Shown here one piece after another: positions 53,944 through 64,000 of a stretch of DNA of 64,000 nucleotides. The number at the start of each line of letters is the position of its first letter. Positions within the stretch are counted from its first letter, which is position 1. Source of the stretch: Azolla caroliniana (Eukaryota > Polypodiophyta); the NCBI GenBank assembly GCA_043228905.1, contig JBHGNT010000013.1:7874001-7938000 (forward strand). Direction: 5' to 3'. The position numbers and the translations under genes were made by a program. The notes under the pieces were generated by a model. It did not search any database and was not told the DNA's origin. It saw nothing but the letters and a program-made list of their open reading frames with translations.

Positions 53944-55329
53944 CTATTTCCAGATCGGGCCGATACGTCGTGATAGCGAAGAAGATTTTGTTGTGTAGGG
54001 TTCCAAAAGTGAAACATGGCAGATCGGTTGAATACACATATGAGGAGGAAAATCAAGACAAAATGCCACATCATTGATCTGACCAAAGATCACATATGGG
54101 CCAATCATCTTGTTGACAATTGACAAAACAACGAAGATATTGCTCCAATGTTTGGTTGCACTCACTTTGCCCGTTAGTTTCTGGATGGTGGCCGGAAGAG
54201 AGTTTGCAAGAAGTATGTAAGAGTTTGAACATGTGCCTCCAAAACTTTGAGATGAACTAGGGACCCGATGACTGATAATATCATCTAGAAGACCATAGTG
54301 CCTGAACACCTCCCATATGAGTAAATCAGTTATCGCTTGGCTATTAATGGCCATCGTGCATGGAAGAAATCCGCCATCTTTGTAAAAAGATCCACTACCA
54401 TGAGAATAGCATCAAAACCCTTGGAAGGTGGTAGATCCGTAATGAAGTCCAATGAAATAGATTTCCATGGGCTCTCAGGAATAGGCATTGCCTATAATAA
54501 TCCATATGCATTATGTTCAGGGTTTTTTGATCGGCAACATATATCACAACTACAAACATAATCCTAAACAAAATGACGAAGTCATGGCCACCAATATCTT
54601 TGAGAAATTAACATCCAGCCATTGGTGTGTCATGACATTGTTGTAAGACTTGGAGTCGAGAAGGACTGTCAAGCACATACAATATTTGTCGAAAAAGTAA
54701 ACCATCATGACAACTAAACTGGTTGTATAGTCTTGACGACGATTTTGAGATTGTGAGCAAGAAGCTCACTTTGGGATAATATGGTTCAAAATTTCTTGGG
54801 GCAATTCACCGGTCTCAATATGCTCTTGAATGGAATCAAGAAGACTTGAATCTCTAGTTGTTTCTATAGCATGAATTGTCATTAGTCGGAGACGGTTAGG
54901 ACCCAAGAGGATCAGCTTCTGGCTTTCAAATGTGGCCTCTCCTAGTTGAAGTTCCATCTACGAACATCGAAATAAAGCATCTTCTTTTCCTTGTAGCATT
55001 CCAAGGTGATATATAATTACGAAATCAAAATGAGTGAAGAACTACGCCCAACGAGCTTGTCAACAACTGAAGACTCGAGCACTTTGTAATTATATTAGAT
55101 TTTTGTGTTCATTGTAGACAATAATTTGTTGAGAAGAACCCTCCAAAAAATGATGCCATTGTTGTAAAGAATCCACAATAGCAAGAAGCTCTTTGTCGTG
55201 AATCTCGTAGTTGAATTCAACATCTTCATATTTTCATGAGTGAAAAGCCACAGATTGCAGTTGGCCATCATCTCCGATCTAGGACAATACTCTTGCTTGT
55301 GCAAAGTCAGATGCATCAACTTCAAGTAT
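53944..55329 (-). pseudogene. Decayed chromovirus pol: RT end, RNase H, integrase
   Basis: Read on the minus strand from 55329: EVDASDFAQARVLS, FNYEIHDKELLAIVDSLQQW, HHFLEGSSQQIIVYNEHKN and SARVF (RNase H). Then a degenerate zinc region (LISQRYWWP, YVCSCDICCRSKNPEHNAYG) and integrase [20 protein letters not shown] and [12 protein letters not shown]. The end is VFRHYGLLDDIISHR...MFHVSLLEPY. This is typical of plant/fungal chromovirus-type pol but full of stops and frameshifts. No chromodomain survives. Copia-5 is inserted at its RT/RNase H side. Confidence 0.85.
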
Positions 55330-55751
55330 TATTGAGATACAAGCTCAACATTGGGTGCATAACCTAGTGTGTAGACTGGGTGCATAAAACCGTACGCACA
55401 ACATGGTTGTAGCGGTGTGTAAACCGAGAGGCCGTTAAGACGTTTTTCCTCGTAAGGAATAAATTTGGGAGTTAGTGTGAAGGCTCATTTATGAGCAGTC
55501 AACTACTGTCAGTACTTTTGTCAGCCCAATAGTCAGGGCTTGTATAAAAGGTGCTCACTGAGCACGAAGTACACACACAGAGAACATACAGAGATTTATT
55601 TTTGAATATAGTTTTCATTCTGCTCTGTCTCTCTATCTCTCTCTCTCTCTCTCTCCTTCTCTATGATTTGCGTTTTTACCGAACTGTCATACTTCTGAAC
55701 TATGTACTATGTGTCTTACGCATACGCTTCTGCACACGTATTCTTTTACAT
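55330..55751 (+). repeat. 5' LTR of Copia-5
   Basis: About 422 bp; start TATTGAG (TG mutated), end CTTTTACA, TATAAAAG near 55543, (CT)n run near 55634-55654. Confidence 0.83.
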
Positions 55752-55763
55752 GGTATCAGAGTG
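55752..55763 (+). other. Primer binding site of Copia-5
   Basis: TGGTATCAGAGT, one mismatch to the initiator tRNA-Met-type site. Confidence 0.88.
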
Positions 55764-55864
55764 TGAGGGTTGAGACTCCTCTGCAACTGACAGAAAAGCT
55801 TGCGATAAAGACAAAGTTAAGTTATTGTTTTTTGAAAAGGATAAGACATCAATATGGAAGAGGA

Positions 55865-58563
55865 ATGGGTAGCTCGCTACCGACCGAGAAGCTCAACAGG
55901 AGCAACTACGCATCTTGGTCGTACAAGATGCACCAATACCTGCTTGGTCATGGTTATTGGAGTTATGTCGAAGGAGCTAATGATACAACACCCGAATCGA
56001 CACACAGAGATTTTTCAGCTTGGGAACAAGTTGCAAGCAGAGTTCTTTACTGCTTCGCGTCCTGTGTGAGCGACCAACTCTTGAGCTACATTCGGGAGGC
56101 TAAGACGCCAAAGGATGCATGGGCGAATCTCAAGGGGATTTTCGCCGCTAGCACAACGGCTAGGAAGCTGCAACTCAGGCAAGAGCTCAACAATGTTTGA
56201 CAGAAAGATCTATCTGTGGCCGATTACATGACCCGAATCAAGGGGATCTGCGACTCTCTCGCCTCCGTCAATGTGAACGTTGAGGAGGACAAAATGGTGC
56301 AGGTTTGTCTTGGAGGAGCATCAAAGTTCAGAGCATTCCGAACGGCATTCTGCACAAGGGAGAATACGCCTTGCTTCTTCGAGCTTCTGCTCGTGGAGGA
56401 AAATCACGCGGGTGGGTCGATGAGTACGCACGCTGACAGTAGGATGTTGTACACAGAGGAAGATAGGCCCCGTGATTGTGGCAGACAAGGCGGATCAGCG
56501 TGCAATGGAGGTGGCCAAAAAGAGCAAAACGTGCGGCATAATCGAAATACCAGAAGCAATTCCGAACCCTCCGGAAGCAGGGGTAGTCATAGCAGCGTCG
56601 GAAGCTGGAAAGAGAAGGCCGCGACAAAATGCTGGTACTGTGGCAAGAAAGGCCACAGGGAGAGCGAGTATTAGAAGAAGAGAGTCGATCCAGACAAAGC
56701 TGGATCAAGCGGAAAAGACGTAGAGAGGCGGCAGAGGTTGCACTACGCGGAAGGCTCCTAACGAGCCGGAAATGGATCGGGCTCAGCTTTCGTAATGAAG
56801 CACAAAGCCAAATCGATAGCCGTGAACACCTCGAAATCGAGCGAGGTGTGGTATGTTGATTCTGGAGCATCAAATCATATGACGAGTCATGAGGAATGGT
56901 TCTCGTACTTAGAGAAACCAAAAAAACAAGGAGTGGTCAAAAGGGGAGACGACAATTCACATACCATCAAACATGTCGACAAAGTTCCCCTCAACCACGT
57001 TGGGCAGAAAGGGAAACTCATGAACGTGTTGCACGTCCCAACAATAACCAAGAACCTAGTGTCGGTCGGACAAATCGTCGACCAAGGGATGCAAGTTCGA
57101 TTCACGCACCTCGGGTGCTACATCGAAGAGGATGGCCAAGTCATTGTGCAAGGGTGCCATGAAGGGAGGATGTTCATCCTCGACACTAACCAAGCCGGAA
57201 CCGTGTTGTTTGCGAAAGGACAGAAGGTCGAATCGGATATCGACCTATGGCACAAGTGGTTTAGCCACGTTAACTTTCCACGGCTTTGAGAAATGCAGAC
57301 AAATAACATTGTTTTCGGTTTGCCAAAATTTCATATCCGGGATGGCCAAGTCTGCGAAGCCTGCCAACTAGGGAAGCAACATCGACTTCTGTTCCCAAAC
57401 GAGCATAATCAGAGCGTAATCAACGAGCATCACTACGCACTGAATATGCTCTTTATGTTCGGGATGGCAGATTGTAAGCCCATCTCGACCCCTCGAGATA
57501 GAAACGTAAAGCTTCGCCAAGATTCAGGAAAATCATGTGACCCGACATGGTTCCGACAGATTGTCGGAAGCCTAATCTACTTGACGATCACTCGGGCGGA
57601 TCTCAGTTACCTGGTTGGCTTGATCAGTCAATTTATGTGGCAGCCCACGGCTAAACACTTTCAATGCGTACAAAGGATATTGCGATATGTCAACGACACT
57701 AAGGACATGGTATTGCTATATCGGCTAGGCATAGCCGAATAGTAAGTTGGCTACACGGATGTCGATTGGGCTGGAAATGCCAACGATTGTAGATCCACAT
57801 CCGGATACGCATTCTCAATGGGAAGTGCGTCGATCGCGTGGAGTAGTAAGAAGTAGTCAGGCCAAATATCGAGGGGCGACTGTCGCTACATGGGAAGTCA
57901 CTTGGCTGAAACGACTATTACGGAATCTGCATGTGGAGGTGTCCGACTCGACGATGATCTATTACGACAACCTCAACAGTATCCACCTTACGAAAAATCC
58001 TATATTCCACGCCCAGGCCAAGCACATTGAGGTGCATTACCATTTTGTCTGTGAGCGTGTCCTTTTTGGTGAAGTCGAACTAGCGTATGTTCCCATGGGT
58101 CGGCAGAATGCTGACATCTTCACCAAGCCCCTTAGTCTCGACAAGTTGCAGCATTTCTCGGGTGAGCTGGGTTTGCATCACCTCGACATGCCGAACTTGA
58201 TGGGAGACAACAGGAGCGTGAACGTGAAAGGAGCGGTAGTGACCACGCTGAATCGGATGAAGATTTCGATTTCGAGTCGGCTGAAGAAGCCGAAGGAGGA
58301 AATAGGGGCCGTAATCGCAAGAAAGAGCCAAATATAGCCAGACAAGGGGGAGATACAGCCAAGAAGGGTGTAAAGGCCAAGACCAAGACATGGTCTGACG
58401 TTGTCAAGGACTTGAAGACTGAAGAAGAATTGGAGACAGCCAATCCGGATGTGAGCAAAAACGAGTCGGTAGTGACCAATTCAATCGAAATGTTTGATTC
58501 AGACATGCCGAATCAACTAAGGGTCGAGCGGAAGAGGCACCAATACCGCGACAACAAGGGAGC
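55865..58563 (+). pseudogene. Copia-5 gag-pol with integrase and most of RT deleted
   Basis: The frame is kept from about 55865 (MGSSLPTEKLNRSNYASWSY) through 57740 with stops only at 56198, 56672, 57287 and 57740. Gag ends in a knuckle CWYCGKKGHRESEY (last Cys lost). Protease VDSGASNHMT has an intact DSG. After GAG-pre-integrase CEACQLGKQHRLLFPN, the text jumps near 57412 to NEHHYALNMLFMFGMADCKP. So the integrase and RT including YVDD are gone. RNase H is near complete with a frameshift near 57850. The C-terminal extension KAKTKTWSDVVKDLKTEEEL (58370-58430) follows. Gypsy D interrupts the tail at 58564. Confidence 0.87.
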
Positions 58564-58987
58564 TGTTAATCGGCTAATTACTAACTACTACCGATACAGA
58601 AGAGTGAACGTCGCTACTCAACGTTCTAACAAGGAATTGTGTTTTACGAACGGAATTATACTATATTAATTGGTAATTACCGTGATCGTTACTTAGTTAT
58701 AAATTAGGAAGCTTGCACTTAAGAACATAGACAATAGAAAGAACTTATATTACTAAATAAAACGACCTTTCTTACAATGCCTTCGGTTCCCTTTTATAGG
58801 TATACCGAAGGTCTTTTCTCATCAAGAACTATTCCTACTTACTATCAAGATTTACAAAATTATCTAACTAACTTAGTTCTCTTCGTTTACTGCTGAGTCA
58901 TTGATCCGAACAGTCGATCCGAACCGACTCTGTTTTCGACGCTTTCCCACTTGTTCGGTAAAACTGACTGTCCGGGTCCGGGTAACA
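58564..58987 (-). repeat. 3' LTR of gypsy D
   Basis: 424 bp; ends TGTTAATCGG and CGGGTAACA on the plus strand. Minus-strand TATAAAAGG near 58792-58800. The mate is outside the window. Confidence 0.85.
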
Positions 58988-59027
58988 CTTGGCACGTCCG
59001 TGGGCCAGGACCTTGTCCAGCGAACCC
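58988..59027 (-). other. Structured motif at the polypurine-tract position of gypsy D
   Basis: Minus strand: GGAC-AAG-GTCC hairpin (59008-59018) and CCCACGGACGTGCCA (CACG/CGTG pairing) next to the LTR, as in B and C. It lies only 44 nt past the ORF3 stop. Confidence 0.75.
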
Positions 59028-59031
59028 ATGC

Positions 59032-61689
59032 CTATTCCTGTAGCTCTTCATCCGAATTGTTCAGAATATCAAAAATCGAAGGCTCATCTGGCCTTGGATG
59101 TATTCCACCTATATCTTCCTCTTCATCTTCATCTGTGTCACAGTCGTCCTTCGGAGCAGGTTGTGATTCGGTTGGCTGCTCTGGTTCACTTCTTCCTGAA
59201 GCTTGAATACCAGGAGTCTTGCTGGTTCTTTCGGCTTCGATTTTATCCAACTCGACGGAAGTGCCTATATCATTTTTGTCGAATTCTTGCATAATACGTT
59301 GAATTTCTTCTCTGTAAAATGCCGCAATTTCGTCCATATCTTTCATGATATCCTCTTGGATATTGTCAATATCCTTTTGTGCCATTTTAAAGAAACCTGC
59401 ACCTTGGACCTGACGGTTATTTTTGTCGGCACGCAATAACTATAATTCCGCCGCTTGTGCTGTCCATAACTTCCATCCTTGCGCAAGGGATTCATCGATC
59501 ATTTTCTTTGCTAGGTTTTGATGTTTCCCTATGATGTGCTGCACTTTGTCCCTAGTGATGCTTGCGACGTATTGGGCGGTCTGCAACTCTTTCTGTAAAT
59601 CCGTAATAGTGGTTCGGTTCTCACTTTCAACTCGCATTAGTTTGGATTCGACTACATATATATCCAGCCGTCTTTGTTCCGATATCTTCCGAATTTCGTC
59701 CAGTTGTTGTTCGAATGCCGATTTCTCTTTACTCCATTCCTCCTGCTGTTCCGTCATTCTTCTGTTGACTTCTTCAAGACTCCGCTCTTTTTCTGTCAAT
59801 TGACTTTCCTGTGACACTATATACCTTTCGAATTCTTCAATTTGTTCGGTATATGTATGATTGGCCGTCTTAGCTTCTTCTAGATTTTTCTGTAATTCGT
59901 TTATTACTTGATTTTTTTCTTCGAGAACTTTGTATTGACCATTCTGAATGGTTTCTATTTGTTTTTCTAATTCTGTAGTTCGAAATACAGCATTGTTGGC
60001 CCTTGTTGTTTCTGCTTGACGTGCTTTCTCAGCGTCCTCCAATTTCTGCTGCCATTCTGACTCCGACACCATAAGCCGTGCCTGTGTTTCCCATTTGTTT
60101 AGACTTTCCTTTAGTTCTTTATTTTCTGCCTGTATGTTACAAAACTGATGTTTCAGCACCTCCGCCGATGCTGATACACTTTTGTATCTTTCAGCCATAT
60201 CACTGGCTGCTTTGCGTGGCGTTTCATATTCTTTATGAATTTCGACCAGTGCTTCATGTAATGGTGGCATTTCAATAGCCTCCCCTCTATTCTGTGCACT
60301 TCTTTTCCGGCCTATTTTCTCTATCTCTGCTTTTTCTTGAGGTTCCAACACTCCTCGTAAGGCTTTCTGTATCATTATTCGGTCATTATGTTCTTGAGCC
60401 AGCCGTTCTGATACTTCTGTCAGTCTTTTAGCCAACCATTCAACCAGTTCGTATGAAGTTCCGAACTGTAAAATGGCAGCTAATTCATGTGCTGCTGGTG
60501 GGATATCCAAGTACCCATGTGCTTCCCGAATTGCTACTTTTGAAGATTGTCCTTGGTGAGGTTGTGTCGAAACGCTCTCATTCCCTGGTTTTAGTACTTC
60601 TGTTACCACAGGCGTATTCGAATTTTCATTTGTGCGTTGCCTTTTCGGTGCTGATCCCTCACTGTTTTCTGGTTGGAATTGCCGATTAGCCTTTTGTTTA
60701 ATCCTTGTCCTTTGTCGCATCTTCTCTGCTTGTTGTCGATTTTCTGTCGGCTGTTGGTTGTTTATCAAATTGTCAACTGTTTCTTGTTCGGCTGCTGGTT
60801 GCCTGTTTTCGGAATTCTCTGGTCTTGGTGGTTCCGACTGAGGCATATTCGTTTGTATATTATCGGCATGTGCCGATTCTTCTTCAATCCATTCTTCATG
60901 TACTACCTGTCGGTGTCTTCGTGGTGCTTGTACTATCGGTGGTCTTCTTGACTGAACAGGAGTTTCCGATTCTTGAATCGGAAATAATACCGATAACCAA
61001 CGACCAAAAATTTGCTTCATCGGTTTTCCTGTTTTTACCCCTTGTAGCTGCTCTCTCAGAGCTTCCCCCGACAATAGTGGCCAGTTGAAATCCTCTTTTT
61101 CGTATGCGGCTATGATAAACCCAGCCCTTTTTTTCGGCATACAATAAAAACGAGGACTGACAAATCCCACCTCTAATAAAAATCTAGCCACTTCATGAAA
61201 AAACTCATCCCGACCTCCATAAGTCTGATATGCTTTTGCCGAGGGTGAGTATTCCCCGAAATACGATTGGAGTGCTTCTGATGAAGGTTTTTTAACTACC
61301 TCAAAGCCTCCTCTTGGCATCTGTAATGCATTTCGTATTTTCTTTGTGGTGATTTTGGTGATGTCTATTTGTTGTACCAATTCTTCCGCCTGCGGATGAG
61401 GTTCCGCTTCTGCTACTTTGATGAAACCTTGTAAGTTTCTCTCATGAAGCCACAATCGCAGTTCTTCAGATACAGGAATCGGCATGACTTCTGTGTTTCC
61501 TTGTTCTGAATCACTTGTCCATAACGGTTGCAGATCTGCACAGTTTCTGTAGCGATGAAAATCAGAAAAACAGAGTTTGGGCGAACTAGGGCACGAAGGC
61601 TCAGACTGTTTCGATATCTGCACTCGTTTCCGTTGTTTTGGCGACACAGACGATACAGAAATATGCTTTAAAGATATTAACTTATGCAT
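59032..61689 (-). pseudogene. Gypsy D ORF3: coiled-coil protein, one premature stop
   Basis: 886 codons from ATG 61689 to TAG 59032, with a single TAG at 59437 where B has CAG (QAAELQ). The Met at 61485 aligns with the starts in B and C and may be the real one. N-terminal domain about residues 69-238: YFGEYSPSAKAYQTYGG, LEVGFVSPRFY, FIIAAYEKEDFNW, WLSVLFPI. A Gln-rich stretch and APKRQRT (basic, NLS-like) follow. The middle domain is GYLDIPPAAHEL...QKALRGVLEPQEK...KIGRKR. Long coiled coil (about 480-750), module FFKMAQKDIDNIQEDIM, end PSIFDILNNSDEELQE. It is the best preserved ORF3 here. Function unknown. Confidence 0.88.
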
Positions 61690-61792
61690 GATGACTTAAA
61701 GAATAGTAATTGTTATTAATGTAGGAATTAATTAGTATTCACTCTACGTGTAGTGGTTGTACTCCTTACTAATAATCATGCAATTCCTCTTT

Positions 61793-61802
61793 CTATTTAT
61801 AG
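61793..61802 (-). promoter_or_regulatory. TATA-like box in the spacer before ORF3 of gypsy D
   Basis: Minus-strand CTATAAATAG lies about 104 nt upstream of the ORF3 ATG in the 200-bp gap between integrase and ORF3 (61690-61891). Its position parallels that in B. Confidence 0.5.
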
Positions 61803-61890
61803 TCGATTCATACTGTTATGGCAAGATTGTATTGCTGCATTTGACAAGAACTATTGAGTGAGTTAGTTAGTTTATTTATTTATTTATTTA

Positions 61891-64000
61891 TTTTTACTCT
61901 TCCGTTTGAATAAACGGATTTACCGGCATATCTCCCAAATACGGTTTAAGCCGGAATCCATTTACCCATTTCGGTAAAACCTCTCCGGTTAATGATCCCA
62001 GCTGGTACGTACCATTTTTACTATTAATTATCCATACTGGACCTGTCCATCTATACCGGAGTTTCCCAGGCATAAGTCCCATTCTCGTCTGGAATACCAA
62101 TACCGGTTTCCCAATTTCGAATTGCTCTTCCGATTTCCTTCGATGTCGATTTACGAATGCCTTGATTTGTCTCTGCTTGTGTTCTAGTGCTGACATTGAT
62201 TGAATCCGTTCTTCTTCTAATACTAATAAAGCCTCTTTGCGTATCTGCTCCGATTCTATTTCATTTAACTTATTCGTTGCTTGGATACGAAGTGTCGGAA
62301 TTTGAAATTCGATCGGCATAACGGCTTCGAGTCCGAATGCCATTCGGAAAGGTGTTGATTTAATGGATGTTTTGTACGAAGTACGATATGCCCATAATGC
62401 ACTATTTAACTTTTGATCCCAATCAGTACGATTTTCATTCACTATCTTCTTTAAAATTGTTTGAATTGTTTTATTTGTCGATTCTGCCAATCCATTAGCT
62501 TGGGGATAGTAAGGCGTACTTTTCTTATGAACTACGGCATAGTAATTGGTTAATTCGTTAATTAACTTGTTAATAAAATGAGTGCCTTGATCGCTTACCA
62601 ATTCTATTGGGCAACCGAATCGACACCATATATACTCATACAGGAATTTTGCTGTGGATGCTGCTGTATTGTCCCTGAGAGCTTTTGCTTCAACCCATTT
62701 TGTGCAATAGTCAGTCGCAATTATGATATATCGATTACCGGTTCTTGCAGCTGCTGGTTTGAATGGACCAACAAAATCTAAGCCCCATTTCTGAAATGGC
62801 TCAAGAGGTAAAACCGGTTGAAAAGGCATTCGATCCTTTTCGGTTGGTTGCCCCATTCTTTGTCACAAATCGCATTTCTTACAGTATTCGTTAGCATCTT
62901 TCATCACCGTTGGCCACCATAACCCGCTATTCCATATTTTTCTGGCTGTTGCTTCTCCTACGTAATGACCGCCAGCAATTCCACAATGTGACTCTGTTAA
63001 TATGGCTGATTTTTCAAATTTTCGTACTGCCCTTCGCCATATTCCATCCGCTCCTTTATGATACAATATGTCATTAAATAAACAAAAATTCCGACTTCGT
63101 ACTGCAATTCTTTTTCTTTCATCTGTCGACATGTGTTTGGCCGGAATTCCTGTTGATAGAAATATCGTCATTTCGGAAATCCATTCATCCTCTTTTTCCT
63201 CATTCACTTCATGTGCTTTTACTGCCTCAACCCGAAATAATTGAGTATCTGGAAAATCATCTTTAACCCCAACCGCTTCTTCTCCAGACTCAAGCCGACT
63301 GAGATAGTCAGCAATCGCGTGCTGTGCTCCTGGTCAATGTATAATGTCGAATTCAAACTCTTGAAGCAATAACGTCCATCTGGCTAACTTGCCTGTCAAT
63401 TCTTGTTTGGAAACTAGATACAGTAAAGCCGAATGATCCACATGAAATGTAAATTTCTTACCCAAAAGGTAATGTCGAAATTTGTTCACACTATATATCA
63501 TTCCCAAAGCTTCTCTTTCGGTTGTTGAATAGTTTCTTTCGGCCGACGAAAGTTTCCTACTGGCATAGTATACCGGCCTATACCAGTTTGGTTCGGATAA
63601 TTGCATTAAAGCACTGCCTATGGCAATGTCCGACGCATCGACGAAAACATGAAATGGTTTGTTCCAGTCCGGTGGTTGAACTACCGGAACCTTCGTCAGC
63701 ATCTTCTTGAGACATTCGTATGCATCTTGTTCTATACTTGTCCATATAAAAGGAACTTTGTGTACTGCTATGTGTAACGGGATAACAATGTCTGCTAGAT
63801 ATCTCATCATTCTACTGTGCCACCGAATTTGACCCAAAAATCTACTTAGAGCTTTAGCATTTGTTGGTGGTGTTGCCTCAATAATTGCTTTAACTTTGTC
63901 TGGGTCCACTGCAATCCCTTCTTGACTGACAATATGCCCAAGTAACGTACCACTCATTACTCCGAATGCGCATTTGGCTGGATTTAAGCTAAGACGCCCT
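61891..64000 (-). pseudogene. Gypsy D pol, partial: RT end, RNase H, integrase
   Basis: One minus-strand frame enters at 64000 (RLSLNPAKCAFGVMSGTLLGH) and ends at TAA 61891 after MPVNPFIQTEE. Stops occur at 63331 (DIIH*PGAQ; Arg in B) and 62860 (CDL*QRMG; Cys in B). RNase H: FVDASDIAIGSALMQ, HVDHSALLYLVS. Zinc region HCGIAGGHYVGEATARKIW...CKKC. Integrase: WGLDFVGPF, SDQGTHF, YYPQANGLAESTNK, then GKLRYRWTGPVWI. Tat/Athila-like, no chromodomain. Confidence 0.9.

Larger units (their letters stand above)
58564..64000 (-). mobile_element. Gypsy D: lineage II element with ORF3, runs off the window
   Basis: A TGTTA...TAACA LTR at 58564-58987 is followed, in minus-strand terms upstream, by the structured motif, ORF3, spacer, integrase, RNase H and part of RT. 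Gag, protease and the 5' LTR lie beyond 64000. D interrupts the Copia-5 tail. AT-richer codon use than B and C sets it apart within the lineage, but the proteins align over their full length. Few stops (two in the visible pol, one in ORF3) suggest it is fairly young. Confidence 0.9.

Noticed and set aside
59032-61689. ORF3 as an envelope protein
   Set aside because: The position fits an env-like ORF, but there is no signal peptide, hydrophobic fusion segment or transmembrane helix in D, B or C.

Overview
The window is made almost entirely of LTR retrotransposons inserted into one another. I find no host gene, rRNA gene or functional tRNA gene. The genome is probably that of a plant, and several features make a seed-free land plant or its relatives my best guess. 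Ty1/copia elements use an initiator-Met-type primer site (TGGTATCAGAGC). There are also Tat/Athila-like Ty3/gypsy elements, a decayed chromovirus, and a second gypsy lineage whose RT and integrase remind me of fungal elements. Most premature stops look like C-to-T changes, often CGA to TGA, which fits a CpG-methylated genome. Species cannot be settled from the sequence alone.

Layout. 1-1317: simple repeats and a copia integrase remnant (Copia-1). 1318-23506: Copia-2, split at 5258 by gypsy A (5258-22401, + strand). Gypsy A is itself split at 10771 by gypsy B (10771-19882, - strand, perfect AGGAA target duplication). A solo LTR (22430-22865, AAGAA duplication) also sits in Copia-2. 23507-42239: Copia-3, split by gypsy E (24520-31598, the youngest element, plus a remnant of a tandem second copy to 31702) and by gypsy C (34194-40949, - strand). 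42240-45763: Copia-4 remnant with a 607-bp solo LTR inside. 45764-52724: an inverted copia LTR piece, then a broken Tat-like element G on the - strand. G carries the non-autonomous gypsy F (46651-50498) and a fold-back inversion of its gag. 52725-55329: end of Copia-6, an ORF3 fragment (H), and a decayed chromovirus pol. 55330-58563: Copia-5, with integrase and most of RT deleted. 58564-64000: gypsy D (- strand), which runs off the window.

Two gypsy lineages dominate. Lineage I (A, E, F, the 607-bp solo LTR) has LTRs of the form TGTC...GACA. A, E and F share the primer site TGGTGAACCCGACGTGAA; A and E share a DHG protease triad. Lineage II (B, C, D, with fragments G and H) is Tat/Athila-like in RT and integrase. 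It carries an extra long ORF (ORF3, about 890-1030 codons) between integrase and the 3' LTR. ORF3 encodes a coiled-coil protein with a conserved N-terminal domain, a conserved C-terminal module and a C-terminal [LF]DIL motif. In B and D a TATA-like box lies about 100-140 nt upstream of the ORF3 start. In B, C and D the place of the polypurine tract is taken by a conserved hairpin-plus-palindrome element whose stem covaries. C has lost RT, RNase H and integrase but keeps gag and ORF3. This ORF3 module is the best candidate here for an undescribed system.

Almost every coding region is broken by stops, frameshifts, deletions or nested insertions. The element closest to intact is E: its LTRs are 704 bp each with about 6 differences by eye, and it has two premature stops.
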